Notes: generated by a model not told the origin, from the letters alone. 32,567 nucleotides of DNA from CAYVUI01 sp964454745 (GCA_964454745.1 CAYVUI010000044.1:1-32567), one strand, 5' to 3'. Numbered from the stretch's first letter, positions 13,829-23,187 are shown. Program-made: numbers and translations.

Positions 13829-15406
13829 ATGATGGAACATATTGACCAAAACAAAACCGGACAAAGTGAATCGCTTTCACAGCACCAGATTGAGGTCGGT
13901 CTCAGGCAGCTCCTGCGCGACGGGATGGCCTCCCAGACGATGGGCACTCTTACCGGCGGGGCTTTCCTGGTGGCGTTTGCGATTAAACTGGGAGCTTCCA
14001 ATTTCGTGATCGGCCTTTTGGCTTCTATCGGCCCTCTTGCCCAGCTCCTCCAGATTCCCGGGGTTTACCTGGTCGAAGTGGTCCGCAAGCGTAAAAGAAT
14101 TACCCTTTTTGCAGCTGGGATCGCTCGGGTTCTCTGGCTGGCGATTATTGTCCTGCCGTTTCTCTACAAAAAAGATAATATTGTGTTTGTTTTGCTGGCA
14201 ATCCTCTCCGCAACCGCGGGCCTGGGTGCCATTGCCGGGTGCAGTTGGAATTCGTGGATGCGGGATTTGATCCCGGAAAAAATTATGGGCAGCTTTTTTG
14301 CCAAACGAATGAGATATGCCGTGCTTGCGGGAATTATTGTTAGCCTTTTGGCTGCGGGTTTTCTTGATTTATGGGCCAAATTTGCACCCAATCTCGTCTT
14401 GTCGGGATATATTATTCTCTTTGGAGTGGGCTTGTCGGCGGGATTACTGGGACTGTTTTTCATATCGAAAATTCCGGAACCGCCGATGGCGAAAAGTGCG
14501 GAAAAAGTCCACTTATTCAAGGCGATTATTCTGCCGTTTCGGGACCGTAATTATCGCAAGCTGATTACGTTTTTGTGTACCTGGAATTTCGCGGTTAACC
14601 TGGCAGCACCTTTTTTCATGGTCTATATGCTTAATCGCCTGGGCCTTTCGATGACCTGGATTATCGGTCTTTCGATCCTCAGCCAGTTCATGAATTATAT
14701 ATTCCTGAGCCTGTGGGGACGATTTACAGACTTGTTCAGCAATAAATCCGTCCTTGCGATCTGCGCACCGCTGTTTATCCTTTCCATCGCGGCCTGGCCG
14801 TTTACCACGCTGCCTGAAAAACATGTATTTACGATCCCGCTGCTGATCATTATCCACATGATTATGGGCATCGCATCGGCGGGCATCGCTCTTTCCAGCG
14901 GCAATATCAGCCTCAAGCTCGCCCCCAAAGGACAAGCCACATCCTATCTTGCCTCCAATACCGTCATGAATTCACTTGCAGCGGGTATCGCCCCGATCCT
15001 GGGCGGTAAATGCGTGGACTTCTTTTCCTATAAGCAGATCGCCCTGAACCTGACCTATACGGACCAGAATAGCGCGATTACACTTTCGCCAATGAACCTG
15101 CAATCGTGGGACTTTTTCTTCCTACTGGCCTTTTTAATCGGATTTTTCTCTCTCCAGCTTCTGTTTCGTGTTCAGGAAGTCGGCCAGGTGGACGAAAAAA
15201 TTGTATTCCGGGAATTTGTCTCGGAAGTTCGAATGCAGGTTCGCACGCTTTCCTCCGTGGAAAGTATTCGCAGCATGGTCAGTTTCCCCATTGGGATCAT
15301 CAAGAACCTGTCAGGGCAGAACAACATACATGCAGCGCAAAAGAATCCGGATGATGTAAACATCCCGCCAATCGAGCAGGGAGCAGACAGCCAGGAAAGG
15401 GATTGA
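13829..15406 (+). CDS. Major facilitator superfamily transporter
   Basis: A 525-residue polytopic inner-membrane protein with about 12 hydrophobic helices. A cytoplasmic N-terminal helix (IEVGLRQLLRDGMASQTMG) leads into the first membrane segments. A basic loop with VEVVRKRKRI lies between helices 2 and 3, as in MFS carriers, and a central loop with FRDRNYRKLITF separates the two halves. A hydrophilic tail of about 90 residues follows the last helix (about 430-447). The substrate cannot be read from the sequence. The next gene, a glycosyltransferase, starts one base after its stop, so a sugar or glycan is a reasonable guess. The initial ATGATG has no strong SD sequence. Confidence 0.88.
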   Translation: MMEHIDQNKTGQSESLSQHQIEVGLRQLLRDGMASQTMGTLTGGAFLVAFAIKLGASNFVIGLLASIGPLAQLLQIPGVYLVEVVRKRKRITLFAAGIARVLWLAIIVLPFLYKKDNIVFVLLAILSATAGLGAIAGCSWNSWMRDLIPEKIMGSFFAKRMRYAVLAGIIVSLLAAGFLDLWAKFAPNLVLSGYIILFGVGLSAGLLGLFFISKIPEPPMAKSAEKVHLFKAIILPFRDRNYRKLITFLCTWNFAVNLAAPFFMVYMLNRLGLSMTWIIGLSILSQFMNYIFLSLWGRFTDLFSNKSVLAICAPLFILSIAAWPFTTLPEKHVFTIPLLIIIHMIMGIASAGIALSSGNISLKLAPKGQATSYLASNTVMNSLAAGIAPILGGKCVDFFSYKQIALNLTYTDQNSAITLSPMNLQSWDFFFLLAFLIGFFSLQLLFRVQEVGQVDEKIVFREFVSEVRMQVRTLSSVESIRSMVSFPIGIIKNLSGQNNIHAAQKNPDDVNIPPIEQGADSQERD

Positions 15407-15407
15407 T

Positions 15408-16811
15408 ATGCCGTGTAACATTCGTTTCATTTCCACTTATCCGCCTCGAAAATGCGGGATTGGAACTTTTTCTCGCGACCTGGCCAGTGCGCTCGAACAC
15501 TTTACCGGGGAGGTGGGCCACATTCGTATCGCCGCGATTGATAAGGACAATCTTCCCTACAACATTCCCGTTGACATTAAAATTGACCAATACAATCCGA
15601 ATTCCTGGAACCTGATAACCAACCAGATTCTTGACCGTGCCAAGGAGGCCAACAATCCTACCGTTGTCGTTCTTCAGCATGAATACGGACTCGATCCGGA
15701 TGATCAGGGAAACGACTGCAAGGGAAATAACTATATCAAAATGGCTCGTGCGTTTCGGGCACACGGCCTGATCACGGTCGTCTACCTGCATACCGTCCTG
15801 GAGGAACCCGATGACCACCAGCGTAAAACCATCCAGGAACTGGCAGAAATCTGCGACGGGCTGATCGTGACCACCGAAAGTGCAATCGACATCCTTGAAT
15901 CCCACATTTATAAAATTGATCCGACCCGGCTTAAACATATCGATCACGGAATTCGAATGCAGCACCCTTCCGATTATGACCGGCTGAGTATTAAGGAGGA
16001 ATTCGGATGCCGGAATCATTTTCTTGTCTCGACCCTGGGCCTGATTTCACCGGGAAAGGGGATCGAATACGGAATCGAAGGCTATGGGCGTTTTGTCGAG
16101 GAATCGCTGACACCGGCCCAGAGAAAAAACATTGTATATGTCATCGCCGGCCAGTATCACCCCGAATTTGTGAAATACGAGGGAGGCAAACACTACAGGC
16201 AGTACGCGGAAAAGATTGAAACGGCACTGTCCAAAACCTCGCTTCAAGCGGTACGGACCAAAGATCTTGGCAGTGTAAATTACGATGAATATGACATCGT
16301 CTTTCTCGAAACGTTTCTGGATGACACCATGCTGCTCAAACTGTACGGCGGGGCCAATGTCATGCTGTTGCCGTATCTGAATATGCAGCAGATTTCCAGC
16401 GGTATCCTGGCCGATACACTGGGGGCCGGGCGCATCGCCGTCGCGACAAAGTTCATGTATGCCCTTGAACTGATCAATTCCAATAATCCCTGCCCGAAAG
16501 GTCTTGTCATTGGAAGGCACGCACGCGGCATCCTGGTGGATGCAGAAGAGGAGGGGATCGATCAGATCGCCCAGGCCCTTGATTATCTTGTCTTTAATCA
16601 ACCCCAGCGGCTGCGTATGGAAAAACAGGCTCAGCAGCGCGGCTACCAGATGCGCTGGGCAAACAGCGCATGGGCTCTTTTACAATTTATTGATTTTGTT
16701 GCAGAAGAAAAAAAAGTGGAAACCGGACGTGGCGTAAAATTCAACCGGGAAAAACGTTCGGCTTTCCAGCGAATTAAGGTACCCCGAGAAATGCAGGAAG
16801 AATTGGTATGA
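15408..16811 (+). CDS. Glycosyltransferase, GT4-like (GT-B fold)
   Basis: A 467-residue glycosyltransferase. The N-terminus STYPPRKCGIGTFSRDL is the acceptor-side loop typical of a GT4-like group often found in glycan-utilisation clusters. VVLQHEYG and the histidine-rich LHTVLEEPDDHQ follow. The C-terminal half begins with STLGLISPGKGIEYGI, the usual donor-domain entry, and carries LLPYLNMQQISSGILADTL in the position of the E-x7-E region, where the first Glu appears replaced. The acceptor and sugar donor are unknown. AAAGGGA precedes the ATG, which lies one base after the MFS stop. Its stop overlaps the next start (ATGA). Confidence 0.9.
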   Translation: MPCNIRFISTYPPRKCGIGTFSRDLASALEHFTGEVGHIRIAAIDKDNLPYNIPVDIKIDQYNPNSWNLITNQILDRAKEANNPTVVVLQHEYGLDPDDQGNDCKGNNYIKMARAFRAHGLITVVYLHTVLEEPDDHQRKTIQELAEICDGLIVTTESAIDILESHIYKIDPTRLKHIDHGIRMQHPSDYDRLSIKEEFGCRNHFLVSTLGLISPGKGIEYGIEGYGRFVEESLTPAQRKNIVYVIAGQYHPEFVKYEGGKHYRQYAEKIETALSKTSLQAVRTKDLGSVNYDEYDIVFLETFLDDTMLLKLYGGANVMLLPYLNMQQISSGILADTLGAGRIAVATKFMYALELINSNNPCPKGLVIGRHARGILVDAEEEGIDQIAQALDYLVFNQPQRLRMEKQAQQRGYQMRWANSAWALLQFIDFVAEEKKVETGRGVKFNREKRSAFQRIKVPREMQEELV

Positions 16812-17425
16812 GTTTTTGTCCTATGATAGCAAGCTTCACAATTTCTGAATTTGATTTTATCGGATGGGTATTGATACCGGTGCTCATTTTCCTCGCTCGC
16901 ATTTTGGATGTAAGCCTCGGAACGATCCGCTTCGTTTTTATCTCCAGAGGATACAAAAGGCTTGCTCCCATTATTGGTTTTTTTGAGGTACTGGTCTGGA
17001 TTGTCGCCATCGGGCAGATTATGAAAAACCTGTCCAACCCGATCTGCTACCTTGCTTATTCCTGTGGATTCGCCGCGGGGACCTACGCGGGGATTATCAT
17101 TACCGAACGGCTCTCGCTGGGTATGGTGATGATCCGAATCCTCAGCCGGTCTGAATCCAATGAACTAACCCAGGCCCTGCGGGATGCCAATCACGGGGTT
17201 ACCTCGATAAAAGCCGAAGGGAAAGAGGGCCCGGTCAACGTCATTTTTACGATCGTACAGCGAAGAAATGCCAACAATGTGATCCAGGCAATCGATCAAC
17301 ACGAGCCGAAGGCATTTTATACGATTGAAGAGGTCGGTTTTGCCAAACGCGGCTGGATACCCCCCAAACGTCCGTTCGTCAGACCGGTCGCAGCGCTCAA
17401 CCGGCCGTTTCGTAAACACAAATAA
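16808..17425 (+). CDS. UPF0316 / DUF2179 membrane protein
   Basis: A 205-residue protein with three hydrophobic helices in the first 100 residues (about 18-36, 51-70 and 75-95). The family signature is spread over RILDVSLGTIRFVFISRGYK, FFEVLVWIVAIGQI and GFAAGTYAGIIITERLSLG. A cytoplasmic DUF2179 domain (about 118-180) with strands and FYTIEEVGFAKRG follows. The last 25 residues are basic. The start overlaps the glycosyltransferase stop by four bases (ATGA). The role of UPF0316 is not established; DUF2179 is thought to bind a small ligand. Confidence 0.9.
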   Translation: MSFCPMIASFTISEFDFIGWVLIPVLIFLARILDVSLGTIRFVFISRGYKRLAPIIGFFEVLVWIVAIGQIMKNLSNPICYLAYSCGFAAGTYAGIIITERLSLGMVMIRILSRSESNELTQALRDANHGVTSIKAEGKEGPVNVIFTIVQRRNANNVIQAIDQHEPKAFYTIEEVGFAKRGWIPPKRPFVRPVAALNRPFRKHK

Positions 17426-17439
17426 TTTTTTGACATGAA

Positions 17440-18495
17440 ATGAAATACGACGAAAAAACAAAAATCAGGGTCAAAAAACTACAGGAAATTCTGACAGGCA
17501 AATCCTCCCTGCTGATCGTCATGCAGGACAATCCCGATCCGGATTCCATCGCGTCGGCGGTCGCGCTGCGGTTCCTGGCCAATTCGATGGCCAAGGTCCA
17601 GTGCTCCATCGCTCACGGCGGAACCGTAGGCCGTGCTGAAAACCGGGCACTGGTGCACTATCTCCAGCTCAACTTGCGGGAAATGAGCCAGATCGACCTG
17701 GGAAAATTTGATGTCATCGCCATGGTAGACACTCAACCGGGCACAGGGAACAACTCTCTGCCGGACACCTACACCCCGGACATTGTCATCGACCACCATC
17801 CGATACGAAAAGCAACACGAAATGCCGCACTCATTGATATTCGGCGTCCCTATGGCGCCAATTCCACCATTTTGCTTGAATACCTCGTTGAAACGAAACT
17901 GATACCGGACATCCAACTTGCCACCGCTTTACTGTACGGAATCCGCTCGGATACCCAGGACCTCGGCCGTGAGACTACAAAGCCGGATATCCAGGCGATT
18001 ACCCTGCTGTTTCCGCTTGCAAATAAGCGAATGCTCAGTGAAATCCAGCGGGGAAAGGTACACCGGGATTATTACAAGATGCTCTACGACGCCCTGGCCA
18101 ACGCCAAGGTGTCCGGTAAATGCATCATTACCGGGCTTGGCAGTATCGAAAACCCGGACATGGTCGCGGAAGTCGCGGACCTGCTGCTTCGCGATGATGA
18201 AACGACATGGGCACTTTGTTACGGATTTACGCAGAGCAAAGCCCTGATCTCGGTTCGCACCTCGGACCAGAGCCCTACCGCAGAATCAGTCGCCCGCAAA
18301 CTGACCTCCCGCAAAGGAACCGCCGGCGGACATGCCACCTATGCCGGCGGACAGATCCCGCTGAAAACCGGCACAAAAAAGGAACGTATCGGGATCGAGA
18401 AATTGCTGACCAATCGTTTTCTCAAAGCTCTTTCCATTGATCCAGGCAAGCCGTTTATCCGGCTGGTAAAAGACCAAAGCTCTCTTTCCGTGTAA
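17440..18495 (+). CDS. DHH/DHHA1 family phosphoesterase (NrnA-like)
   Basis: A 351-residue two-domain phosphoesterase. The DHH domain shows motif I as DNPDPDS (27-33), where NrnA-type enzymes usually have H-x-x-x-D-x-D, motif II VDTQPG, motif III VIDHHP and a following segment GIRSDTQDLGRE. The DHHA1 domain ends with the glycine-rich GGHATYAGGQI. Family members cleave short oligoribonucleotides, pAp or cyclic dinucleotide products with manganese. The exact substrate is unknown. It follows the UPF0316 gene by 14 bases with little SD sequence, and converges with the radical SAM gene (eight bases between stops). Confidence 0.9.
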   Translation: MKYDEKTKIRVKKLQEILTGKSSLLIVMQDNPDPDSIASAVALRFLANSMAKVQCSIAHGGTVGRAENRALVHYLQLNLREMSQIDLGKFDVIAMVDTQPGTGNNSLPDTYTPDIVIDHHPIRKATRNAALIDIRRPYGANSTILLEYLVETKLIPDIQLATALLYGIRSDTQDLGRETTKPDIQAITLLFPLANKRMLSEIQRGKVHRDYYKMLYDALANAKVSGKCIITGLGSIENPDMVAEVADLLLRDDETTWALCYGFTQSKALISVRTSDQSPTAESVARKLTSRKGTAGGHATYAGGQIPLKTGTKKERIGIEKLLTNRFLKALSIDPGKPFIRLVKDQSSLSV

Positions 18496-18503
18496 CGAAA
18501 AAA

Positions 18504-19520
18504 TCACAGCCCTCTGCCGGAACAGACCGCCCGGCATTTCTCGCATTGCCCATCCAGAATACCGACAGATTCGATTTGATAACCGGATCTCTTGATCAGT
18601 GTTTTTCCGCAGTTATGGCACAAGGTGTCCTGGGCGCCGGCACCGGGCATATTGCCGATGTAAATATATCGCAGCCCGGCCCGGAAGCCAATTTCCATCG
18701 CTTCATACAGAGTCTCTGAGGCAGTTGCGGGACGATCGGCAAGCTCATGCTGAGGATAAAAGCGGCTGATATGCCAGGGAACATGCGGCCCGGCCCGGTC
18801 CGCGATAAATTCTGCAATCGCCTTGAGTTCATCTTCGCTGTCATTTTCGCCGGGAATTACCAGGGTCGTAATCTCCATCCAGATATCCGTCTGATGGGCG
18901 ATCCTTTCAATTGTATCCAGGACCGGGGCGAGGCTTGCCTTGCAAAACCTGCGGTAGTAATTTTCCGTAAAAGCCTTCAGGTCGATATTGATCGCATCGA
19001 GCCACCCCTGCATAAGTTCAATCGCTTTTGGGCTCATATATCCGTTGCTCACAAATACGTTGAGCAACCCTTCCGAGTGTGCCAGCAGGCCGCAATCCCG
19101 GCACAGTTCCATAAAAATCGTCGGCTCTGTATAGGTATAGGCAATACTTTTGCACTGCGTTTTCTTCGCGGCGGCAATAACCTGTTCCGGGTGAAAGGAC
19201 TGGCCCGAAATAGAGGATTCATCCCCGGCCTGGCTGATCTGCCAGTTCTGACAGAAACTGCATCGGAAATTACACCCCGGCGCAGCGATGGAAAACGAAT
19301 CGCTTCCTGGATGAAAATGATACAGAGGTTTTTTCTCGATGGGATCGGCATTGGCAGCGCAAACTTTGTCATAATTCAAACTGACCAGCGTGCCGTTGTC
19401 ATTCCTGCGAACCCTGCAGAAACCAACCTGACCGTCTGCAATCGTACAGCCATGGGCACAAAGCTCACACTGAATTGTGCCGTCATCACGTTTTGTCCAT
19501 AAAACAGCTTCCCGGCTCAT
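18504..19520 (-). CDS. amrS: AmmeMemoRadiSam system radical SAM enzyme
   Basis: A 338-residue radical S-adenosylmethionine protein of the AmrS family, which occurs with AMMECR1 and MEMO proteins in many prokaryotes; the reaction is unknown. An N-terminal cysteine set (C18, C21, C25, C35 in CELCAHGC...GFC) precedes the SAM-cluster motif C83-x3-C87-x2-C90 (CNFRCSFCQNW). YTYTEPTIF and IDLKAF are family landmarks. The C-terminal CHNC...CEKC pairs look like a zinc or iron knuckle. AGGGGGC precedes the ATG. It is the third gene of a minus-strand operon; AMMECR1 and MEMO genes are not in the window. Confidence 0.93.
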   Translation of the reverse strand: MSREAVLWTKRDDGTIQCELCAHGCTIADGQVGFCRVRRNDNGTLVSLNYDKVCAANADPIEKKPLYHFHPGSDSFSIAAPGCNFRCSFCQNWQISQAGDESSISGQSFHPEQVIAAAKKTQCKSIAYTYTEPTIFMELCRDCGLLAHSEGLLNVFVSNGYMSPKAIELMQGWLDAINIDLKAFTENYYRRFCKASLAPVLDTIERIAHQTDIWMEITTLVIPGENDSEDELKAIAEFIADRAGPHVPWHISRFYPQHELADRPATASETLYEAMEIGFRAGLRYIYIGNMPGAGAQDTLCHNCGKTLIKRSGYQIESVGILDGQCEKCRAVCSGRGL

Positions 19521-19555
19521 ATTGCCCCCTGTTGTGTATGGATCATTAATTTTGT

Positions 19556-20269
19556 TTATTTCATCTTTCGTTCAAAGCTGCTGTTCGCCGCCAGGATGTA
19601 ATGCTCCACGGGAATGATGGGCTTTTCGAGTTCCTCTGCGGTCTCTTTTAGAATTTTGCCCTCTTTGATGATCTCCCGTCCCGCCTGGCGAACCTGCTCG
19701 AAATAGCTCTTGAGCGTTTCCTGGACAAAGTCCTGTTCGACTTTCAGCAGCTCACCGCCCCCGCGATAGATTTCCCCGATGACTTCCGTGTGCATATTGC
19801 GGGCCACACGGCCAAAGAACAGACGCAGCGGCTCAAAATGCACCTGCTCGGGAAATCCGCAATTGGAAACAATCACCAGCTTAGGATATTTCTCATACCG
19901 GGCACGATGGCGGTAAATGCCCTGAGGGTCCTTCTCGAAAAGCGGCTCAACAATCGGTATCAGCCGGTCGAGGAAAATCTTCATCAGCCCGGTCACATTG
20001 TCCACGTACACCGGCGTAGCGAACACGACGATATCCGAGGCCATGAACTCATCGATCAGATCGTTCATATCATCCTCGATGACACACTTGCCCGGCGTTT
20101 TGAGCCAGCAGCCCAGGCAGTCGCGGCACTCCTCGATCAGGCACTGATGGAGAAACACCTCTCTGCAGGTGGCCCCTTCGTCCGCGGCACCTTTTAGAAA
20201 ATGCTCTACCAGAACGTGCGTATTGCCCTTGGCTCCGCGCGGGCTGCCGTTGATTGCCGTAATCTGCAT
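19556..20269 (-). CDS. FMN-binding flavodoxin-fold reductase (NAD(P)H-dependent, iron-sulfur flavoprotein-like)
   Basis: A 237-residue flavodoxin-like protein. The FMN phosphate loop is GSPRGAKGNTHVL at 8-20. A cysteine cluster ECRDCLGCWLKTPGKCVIED (about 47-66) with the C-x2-C-x2-C spacing is common in this group, where it may hold a 4Fe-4S cluster. FATPVYVDNVTG binds the flavin ring. It probably passes electrons between a nicotinamide cofactor or ferredoxin and an unknown acceptor. It starts two bases after the stop of the large FAD/Fe-S oxidoreductase, with AGGAG inside that gene's end. This places the two in one redox operon with amrS, 35 bases downstream. Confidence 0.9.
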   Translation of the reverse strand: MQITAINGSPRGAKGNTHVLVEHFLKGAADEGATCREVFLHQCLIEECRDCLGCWLKTPGKCVIEDDMNDLIDEFMASDIVVFATPVYVDNVTGLMKIFLDRLIPIVEPLFEKDPQGIYRHRARYEKYPKLVIVSNCGFPEQVHFEPLRLFFGRVARNMHTEVIGEIYRGGGELLKVEQDFVQETLKSYFEQVRQAGREIIKEGKILKETAEELEKPIIPVEHYILAANSSFERKMK

Positions 20270-20271
20270 TG

Positions 20272-23175
20272 CTAACTCCTGACTGAAAGCCCCATTTTCT
20301 CGGCCAGCACCCGCACCGGATGCACCACTTTTCTGCCGGTCATGTGTTCGATCTGCATCTTACAGGCACCGCACTCGGTCAAAATCGCATCGACATCCAT
20401 GCCCGCAATCCGGTCGGCCATGTCTTTACCGATCTGCATTGACAGGTCATATTTTTCCTTCTGCATTCCGCAGGTGCCCGCAAGCCCGCAGCAACCGCCG
20501 CCGACATCGGTCACCTCAATCTCGTCAATCGAATTGAGCATTCTCACCGCCCTTTCGCCGCCCTGCTGCGCGATTAAATGGCACGGAGCGTGATAGCCAT
20601 ATTTCCGACCTGCCGTCGATTTTTCGTCATCCAGCAGGGTATAAAGCTTGCCACTTCCGCCAGCAATCTGCTCGATATATTCCATCAGCTCGACTGTATT
20701 CTCACTGACCGCTTTGGCTTCCGGGGTCCGGACCAGTTTGGGCAGCTCTTCCTTGAGACACAAGGCCGCACTGGGCTCCGAGCAAACGATCTTTCTCCCG
20801 GCCTGCACTTCTTTATACAGGAATTTTACGCTATAGGCCAGCTCTTTACGTGCAGTCTTCAAATCTCCGTACATAATCGACGGCAGCGGGGAAGGCCGCT
20901 GATCGGGCACGGTTACATCCACGCCAAGCTTTCGCAGGACATCGATCACCGTCAGCCCGAGCCCGTGATCGTTAAACATCGCATAGGTATCCACGAAATA
21001 GGCCGCCCTGCCGACCGGTTCCGTAATCGGCGGCTGGGCTTGCAGATATTTCCTCGCCTGTTTGAGAAAATTGCCCCGCTGAAATTTGGGCATCCGCCTG
21101 CGTTTGTCGATCCCCATCACAAGGTCGATCATGAAACGAACCGGCGGCAGCGAAAGTACGAAATTGCTCAGCGGGCTCATCAGTGAGCTAAGCTTTGCGA
21201 GCATCTTGTTCTGACTCAGGGCCATCTCCGCCCGGCTGGGGCCGATCTGCTCGCGCAGTTTTGCACGGGCCTCGAGCACAATACTCGATACATCCACCGC
21301 GCTTGGGCACTCAACCGAGCACATCTTGCAATTGACGCACAGGCCGATGAGCTTCTGGAATTCCTTCTTCGCGACATCCTCGTCATTTAGAAAACCGCGA
21401 ATCCACGAACGGACCAGGTTCACCTTGCCGCGGCTGCTGGCCAGTTCCTCGCCGGTCGCTCGAAAGACCGGGCACATCCGCATTCCCGTCTGCCGGCACA
21501 GGCACACCCCATCGCCGTTGCACTGCTCGATCTCATAGCGAAACGCGTCCGCGTTCTCGAAAAACGTCGTCTCGAGCCGCTCGGAGATTATCGGCCTGCC
21601 CGCCCGGAGGTTCTTTATCATGATATCGCGGTCGGTATTGATGATCTTGCCGGGGTTGAGCACATCTCGCGGATCGAACACATCCTTGATCTCGCCCAGC
21701 AGCGAATAATACTCACTGCCGAACTGCTTCTCCAAAAAGCCCGCCCGAACCAGGCCGTCTGCATGCTCGCCGCTGACCGATCCGCCCAGCGACCACGCCA
21801 GCTCGAAAACCTCCCACGCAATCTTCTGCATCTTCTCGACATCTTCCTGCATGGAAAGATCCAGGTAGGGCCGCACGTGCAGCTCGCCGTCGCCCGCGTG
21901 CCCGTAAAACGCCATCGGGATATTGTACCGCTTGCCGATCTCTTCGAGCCCCTCGATGTATTTATCCAGTTGGCGGTTTTCGACGCTGACATCCTCGATA
22001 AACGGAATCGCCTGGGCCGGGCCGCGTTTGCGATTGAGCAGCGGCACCGCGTCCTTTCGCGACTTCCACACCCGCTTTTGCTGGGCATCGTCGGTCACAG
22101 TCATCCGCCCGCTGCTAAGCTCGCCCACAGCCTCAACCGTCTTTTCGATCCTGGCCTCGATCTGCTCCATCGTATCGCCGTCATGCTCGACCAGCAAACA
22201 AGCCTGGCAGTTCGCCGGGAAGATATCCTCATACCCCGGCAGCGATTCCAGCGCAAGGTCCATCAGGGCCCGGTCCATCAGCTCGCACGCACTGGCCCCG
22301 CTCTCGACGACCAGCGGCACCGCCCGGGCCATCTGGCCGAACGTATCGAACTCCATCTGCACCAGGGCCTTTTTCGCCGGTACCGGCACCGTTGCCAGCC
22401 GGATTTTCGTATACACCGCCAGCGTACCTTCCGAGCCGGCCAGCAGTTTTGCCAGGTCGATATGCCCATCCCGGCAGATTCCCGCAATATTGTACCCGGA
22501 TCGGTTCCTTTCCGTTTTCGGCTGGACTTTTTCGATCAGCTCCTGTTTGCCATCCAGCACAGAAATGCACCCGAGGGCAATCTCCTTTGCCGGGCCGTCC
22601 GGCATCGCCGCGGGGTCCATATCGTTGGTAAACACGCACATGCTGCCGTCGTAGGTAACCGCATCGATCTCCTGCACATAATCCGCGATATATCCGTACG
22701 CCAGCGAATGGGCACCCGTCGCGTTATTGGCCACCACGCCGCCGATCACGGCCCGGTTGCCGCTGGAGGGATCGGGGCCGATCTTTCGCCCGTATTTAGC
22801 CAGGGCCGCGTTGATATCGTCCAGCACGACGCCCGGCTCGCAGACGATGTATTCTCCGTCAGGGCCGATCTCGAGGATTTGGTTCATATACCGCGTAAAA
22901 TCGATCACGATCTCCTCGCCGAGCGACTCACCCGCCAGGCCGCTGCCCGCACCCCGGGCCGCCACAGACCGCCCCGTCTCACAGGCAAAACGCACGATCT
23001 CGGCCACATCCCGGCCGTCCCGCGGAACCGCCACGCACTGGGGCACGATCTGGTAAATGCTGGAATCGGTGCTGAACGCGATCCGGTTGTAGATATCAAG
23101 ACAAATATCACCCTGAATCCGCGATTTCAGCTCGTCAAACGCCTTTTCATTCTGTAATACCGTATTTATACTCAT
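20272..23175 (-). CDS. FAD-linked oxidase / Fe-S / CCG-domain oxidoreductase (YdiJ, D-lactate or D-2-hydroxyacid dehydrogenase type)
   Basis: A 967-residue fusion. Residues about 40-270 form the FAD-binding PCMH domain (ARGAGSGLAGESLG and DPSSGNRAVIGGVVANNATG). About 270-530 is the substrate/cap domain with GHAGDGELHVRPY and GSVSGEHADG. About 545-640 carries cysteine motifs for two iron-sulfur clusters (CNGDGVC, CRQTGMRMCPV, CVNCKMCSVECPS). The C-terminus holds two cysteine-rich CCG-type segments (HAPCH...GGGCCGLAGTCG and ECGACKMQIEH). Members oxidise D-lactate, glycolate or D-2-hydroxyglutarate. The gene is visibly richer in G+C than its neighbours. No SD sequence precedes the ATG, but a TATAAT box lies six bases upstream. 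It is the first gene of the operon with the flavoprotein and amrS. Confidence 0.93.
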   Translation of the reverse strand: MSINTVLQNEKAFDELKSRIQGDICLDIYNRIAFSTDSSIYQIVPQCVAVPRDGRDVAEIVRFACETGRSVAARGAGSGLAGESLGEEIVIDFTRYMNQILEIGPDGEYIVCEPGVVLDDINAALAKYGRKIGPDPSSGNRAVIGGVVANNATGAHSLAYGYIADYVQEIDAVTYDGSMCVFTNDMDPAAMPDGPAKEIALGCISVLDGKQELIEKVQPKTERNRSGYNIAGICRDGHIDLAKLLAGSEGTLAVYTKIRLATVPVPAKKALVQMEFDTFGQMARAVPLVVESGASACELMDRALMDLALESLPGYEDIFPANCQACLLVEHDGDTMEQIEARIEKTVEAVGELSSGRMTVTDDAQQKRVWKSRKDAVPLLNRKRGPAQAIPFIEDVSVENRQLDKYIEGLEEIGKRYNIPMAFYGHAGDGELHVRPYLDLSMQEDVEKMQKIAWEVFELAWSLGGSVSGEHADGLVRAGFLEKQFGSEYYSLLGEIKDVFDPRDVLNPGKIINTDRDIMIKNLRAGRPIISERLETTFFENADAFRYEIEQCNGDGVCLCRQTGMRMCPVFRATGEELASSRGKVNLVRSWIRGFLNDEDVAKKEFQKLIGLCVNCKMCSVECPSAVDVSSIVLEARAKLREQIGPSRAEMALSQNKMLAKLSSLMSPLSNFVLSLPPVRFMIDLVMGIDKRRRMPKFQRGNFLKQARKYLQAQPPITEPVGRAAYFVDTYAMFNDHGLGLTVIDVLRKLGVDVTVPDQRPSPLPSIMYGDLKTARKELAYSVKFLYKEVQAGRKIVCSEPSAALCLKEELPKLVRTPEAKAVSENTVELMEYIEQIAGGSGKLYTLLDDEKSTAGRKYGYHAPCHLIAQQGGERAVRMLNSIDEIEVTDVGGGCCGLAGTCGMQKEKYDLSMQIGKDMADRIAGMDVDAILTECGACKMQIEHMTGRKVVHPVRVLAEKMGLSVRS

Positions 23176-23181
23176 ATATTT

Positions 23182-23187
23182 ATTATA
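23182..23187 (-). promoter_or_regulatory. -10 box immediately before the YdiJ-type gene (leaderless candidate)
   Basis: TATAAT on the minus strand ends six bases before the ATG at 23175. Transcription would then begin at or next to the start codon. This agrees with the absence of an SD sequence. The -35 region (around 23205-23210) is a poor match. Confidence 0.4.

Noticed and set aside
21763..23157. Long plus-strand open frame (464 codons) opposite the oxidoreductase gene
   Set aside because: It is antisense to a gene with full-length family motifs. Its product is His/Arg/Leu-rich without motifs, as expected from the complement of GC-rich coding DNA.
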